22,991 nt of DNA from NCBI GenBank assembly GCA_964558295.1, contig CAZLDQ010000087.1:1-22991 (forward strand), written 5' to 3'. Position 1 is the first letter of the stretch. Each line of letters opens with the position of its first letter. This document shows positions 22,427 to 22,991 of the stretch, one piece after another. The DNA comes from JBDKTH01 sp964558295 (GTDB taxonomy: Bacteria; Planctomycetota; Planctomycetia; Pirellulales; Thermoguttaceae). The translations under genes and the position numbers were made by a program. The notes beneath the pieces were generated by a model that made no database searches, had not been told where the DNA came from, and saw nothing but the letters and a program-made list of their open reading frames with translations.

Positions 22427-22927
22427 ATGATGGCCATATGGAGAACCGGAGTGTTGGGCGGACTGTGGGTGTTTGGGTTTATGGTGATGGTGGCCGTTGC
22501 TCAGCAGCCGAGCCTGCCGCCTCCTGCGTTGGCGCCGGCAGTGGTCGCGCCCAATCCGTGTGCGTTGGCCTACTACGGTTATGCGTTTCCCCGGCTTGGC
22601 TACACGCCTTACCATGTTCCCTATTTTGCCCTGCATCCACCAGTCTACTACAGTTATCCTGTTCCTCGTCCCTACGGTTACAGTCCGTTTGCCTATCCGC
22701 CGGGCACGATGACCCCGGAGGTCGCCCCGCCGACGCCCGTGATCATTCAGAACAAGTTTGTGCCCGCGAAGTCGGCAGCCAAGAATAAGGATCAGATTGC
22801 CCAGACCCCATTGCGGCTCATCAATCCATTTGTGTTGGCCGCCGCCGAGAAATCGGTCGTGGCCGCCAAAACGCCAATCGGGCCGCAGGTGATCTATCCG
22901 ATGGCCGTGGCGAACAAGGCACGCTGA
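22427..22927 (+). CDS. Secreted Tyr/Pro-rich protein of unknown function
   Basis: This is a 166-aa protein when started at the ATG at 22427, which has AGGTGG six nt upstream; an ATG at 22412 would add five residues. A signal peptide (WRTGVLGGLWVFGFMVMVAV, cleavage near AQQ) leads into a low-complexity segment of about 60 residues, rich in Tyr and Pro in short spaced motifs such as YYGYAFPRLGYTPYHVPYF and YYSYPVPRPYGYSPFAYPPG. The C-terminal 60 residues are more ordinary, with a basic patch (KSAAKNKDQ) and TPLRLINPFVLAAAEKS. Tyr/Pro-rich exported proteins can be structural or adhesive surface components, but nothing here proves that. The 64 nt after the stop to the window end show nothing. Confidence 0.72.
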   Translation: MMAIWRTGVLGGLWVFGFMVMVAVAQQPSLPPPALAPAVVAPNPCALAYYGYAFPRLGYTPYHVPYFALHPPVYYSYPVPRPYGYSPFAYPPGTMTPEVAPPTPVIIQNKFVPAKSAAKNKDQIAQTPLRLINPFVLAAAEKSVVAAKTPIGPQVIYPMAVANKAR

Positions 22928-22991
22928 TTTCTACTGTCCCCTGCGTGGGGTGCACGTCAGCTTTTGCATTTTAGGGCGGGGGAGATGGGGG

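Noticed and set aside
1..22991. CRISPR array, prophage, transposase or integrase
   Set aside because: No spaced direct repeats, recombinase motifs or phage structural genes were seen anywhere in the window.

Overview
The window looks like a chromosomal segment of a planctomycete, most likely a Pirellulales-type organism. The evidence is an intact DUF1559 prepilin-like protein (FTLVELLVVIAIIG at the N-terminus, H-X9-DG at the C-terminus), a second DUF1559 C-terminal remnant, a transthyretin-like lipoprotein beside it, many small secreted proteins and lipoproteins of unknown function, an ECF sigma factor with a membrane partner, and a moderately high GC content. Genus-level assignment is not possible from reading alone. 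There is no transposase, integrase, phage gene or CRISPR array.

Layout. 1-378 (minus): lipoprotein with a (KAAAE)6 tract, cut by the window edge. 655-2084 (plus): ECF sigma factor and an overlapping membrane-anchored anti-sigma-like protein, transcribed divergently from the lipoprotein across a region with two perfect palindromes. 2249-4016 (plus): small secreted protein, strong terminator, NagA-like deacetylase. 4123-9029 (minus): a TPR-like protein, a DUF1559 remnant, a secreted metzincin protease, a lipoprotein, an intact DUF1559 protein and a 76-aa secreted protein. 9303-11578 (minus): an enolase-superfamily enzyme and a NarL-type response regulator. 11609-13135: a long gene-poor stretch with a protein-like 79-codon ORF and a tRNA-Cys that has its own promoter and terminator. 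13136-17065 (plus): 6-phosphogluconate dehydrogenase, an SDR oxidoreductase and glucose-6-phosphate dehydrogenase. 17065-17326: a large nested inverted-repeat structure. 17346-20403 (plus): tRNA-dihydrouridine synthase, a secreted protein and a TadG-like pilus protein. 20829-21953 (minus): epoxyqueuosine reductase. 22058-22927 (plus): a tiny lipoprotein and a Tyr/Pro-rich secreted protein.

The clearest functional group is gnd - SDR - zwf: both NADPH-yielding dehydrogenases of the oxidative pentose phosphate pathway surround a sugar-acid-type SDR. dus and queG are both tRNA-modification enzymes but are separate transcription units. The DUF1559 protein, lipoprotein and protease appear to form one minus-strand operon for cell-surface or exported proteins.

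The most unusual object is the roughly 260-bp structured element that fills the space between zwf and dus. Arms of 31 nt pair with only two mismatches and extend into G/C tracts, enclosing a 17-bp perfect hairpin, an 11-bp perfect hairpin and smaller ones. It could be a multibranch structured RNA or a MITE-like element; its identity cannot be decided from a single copy.
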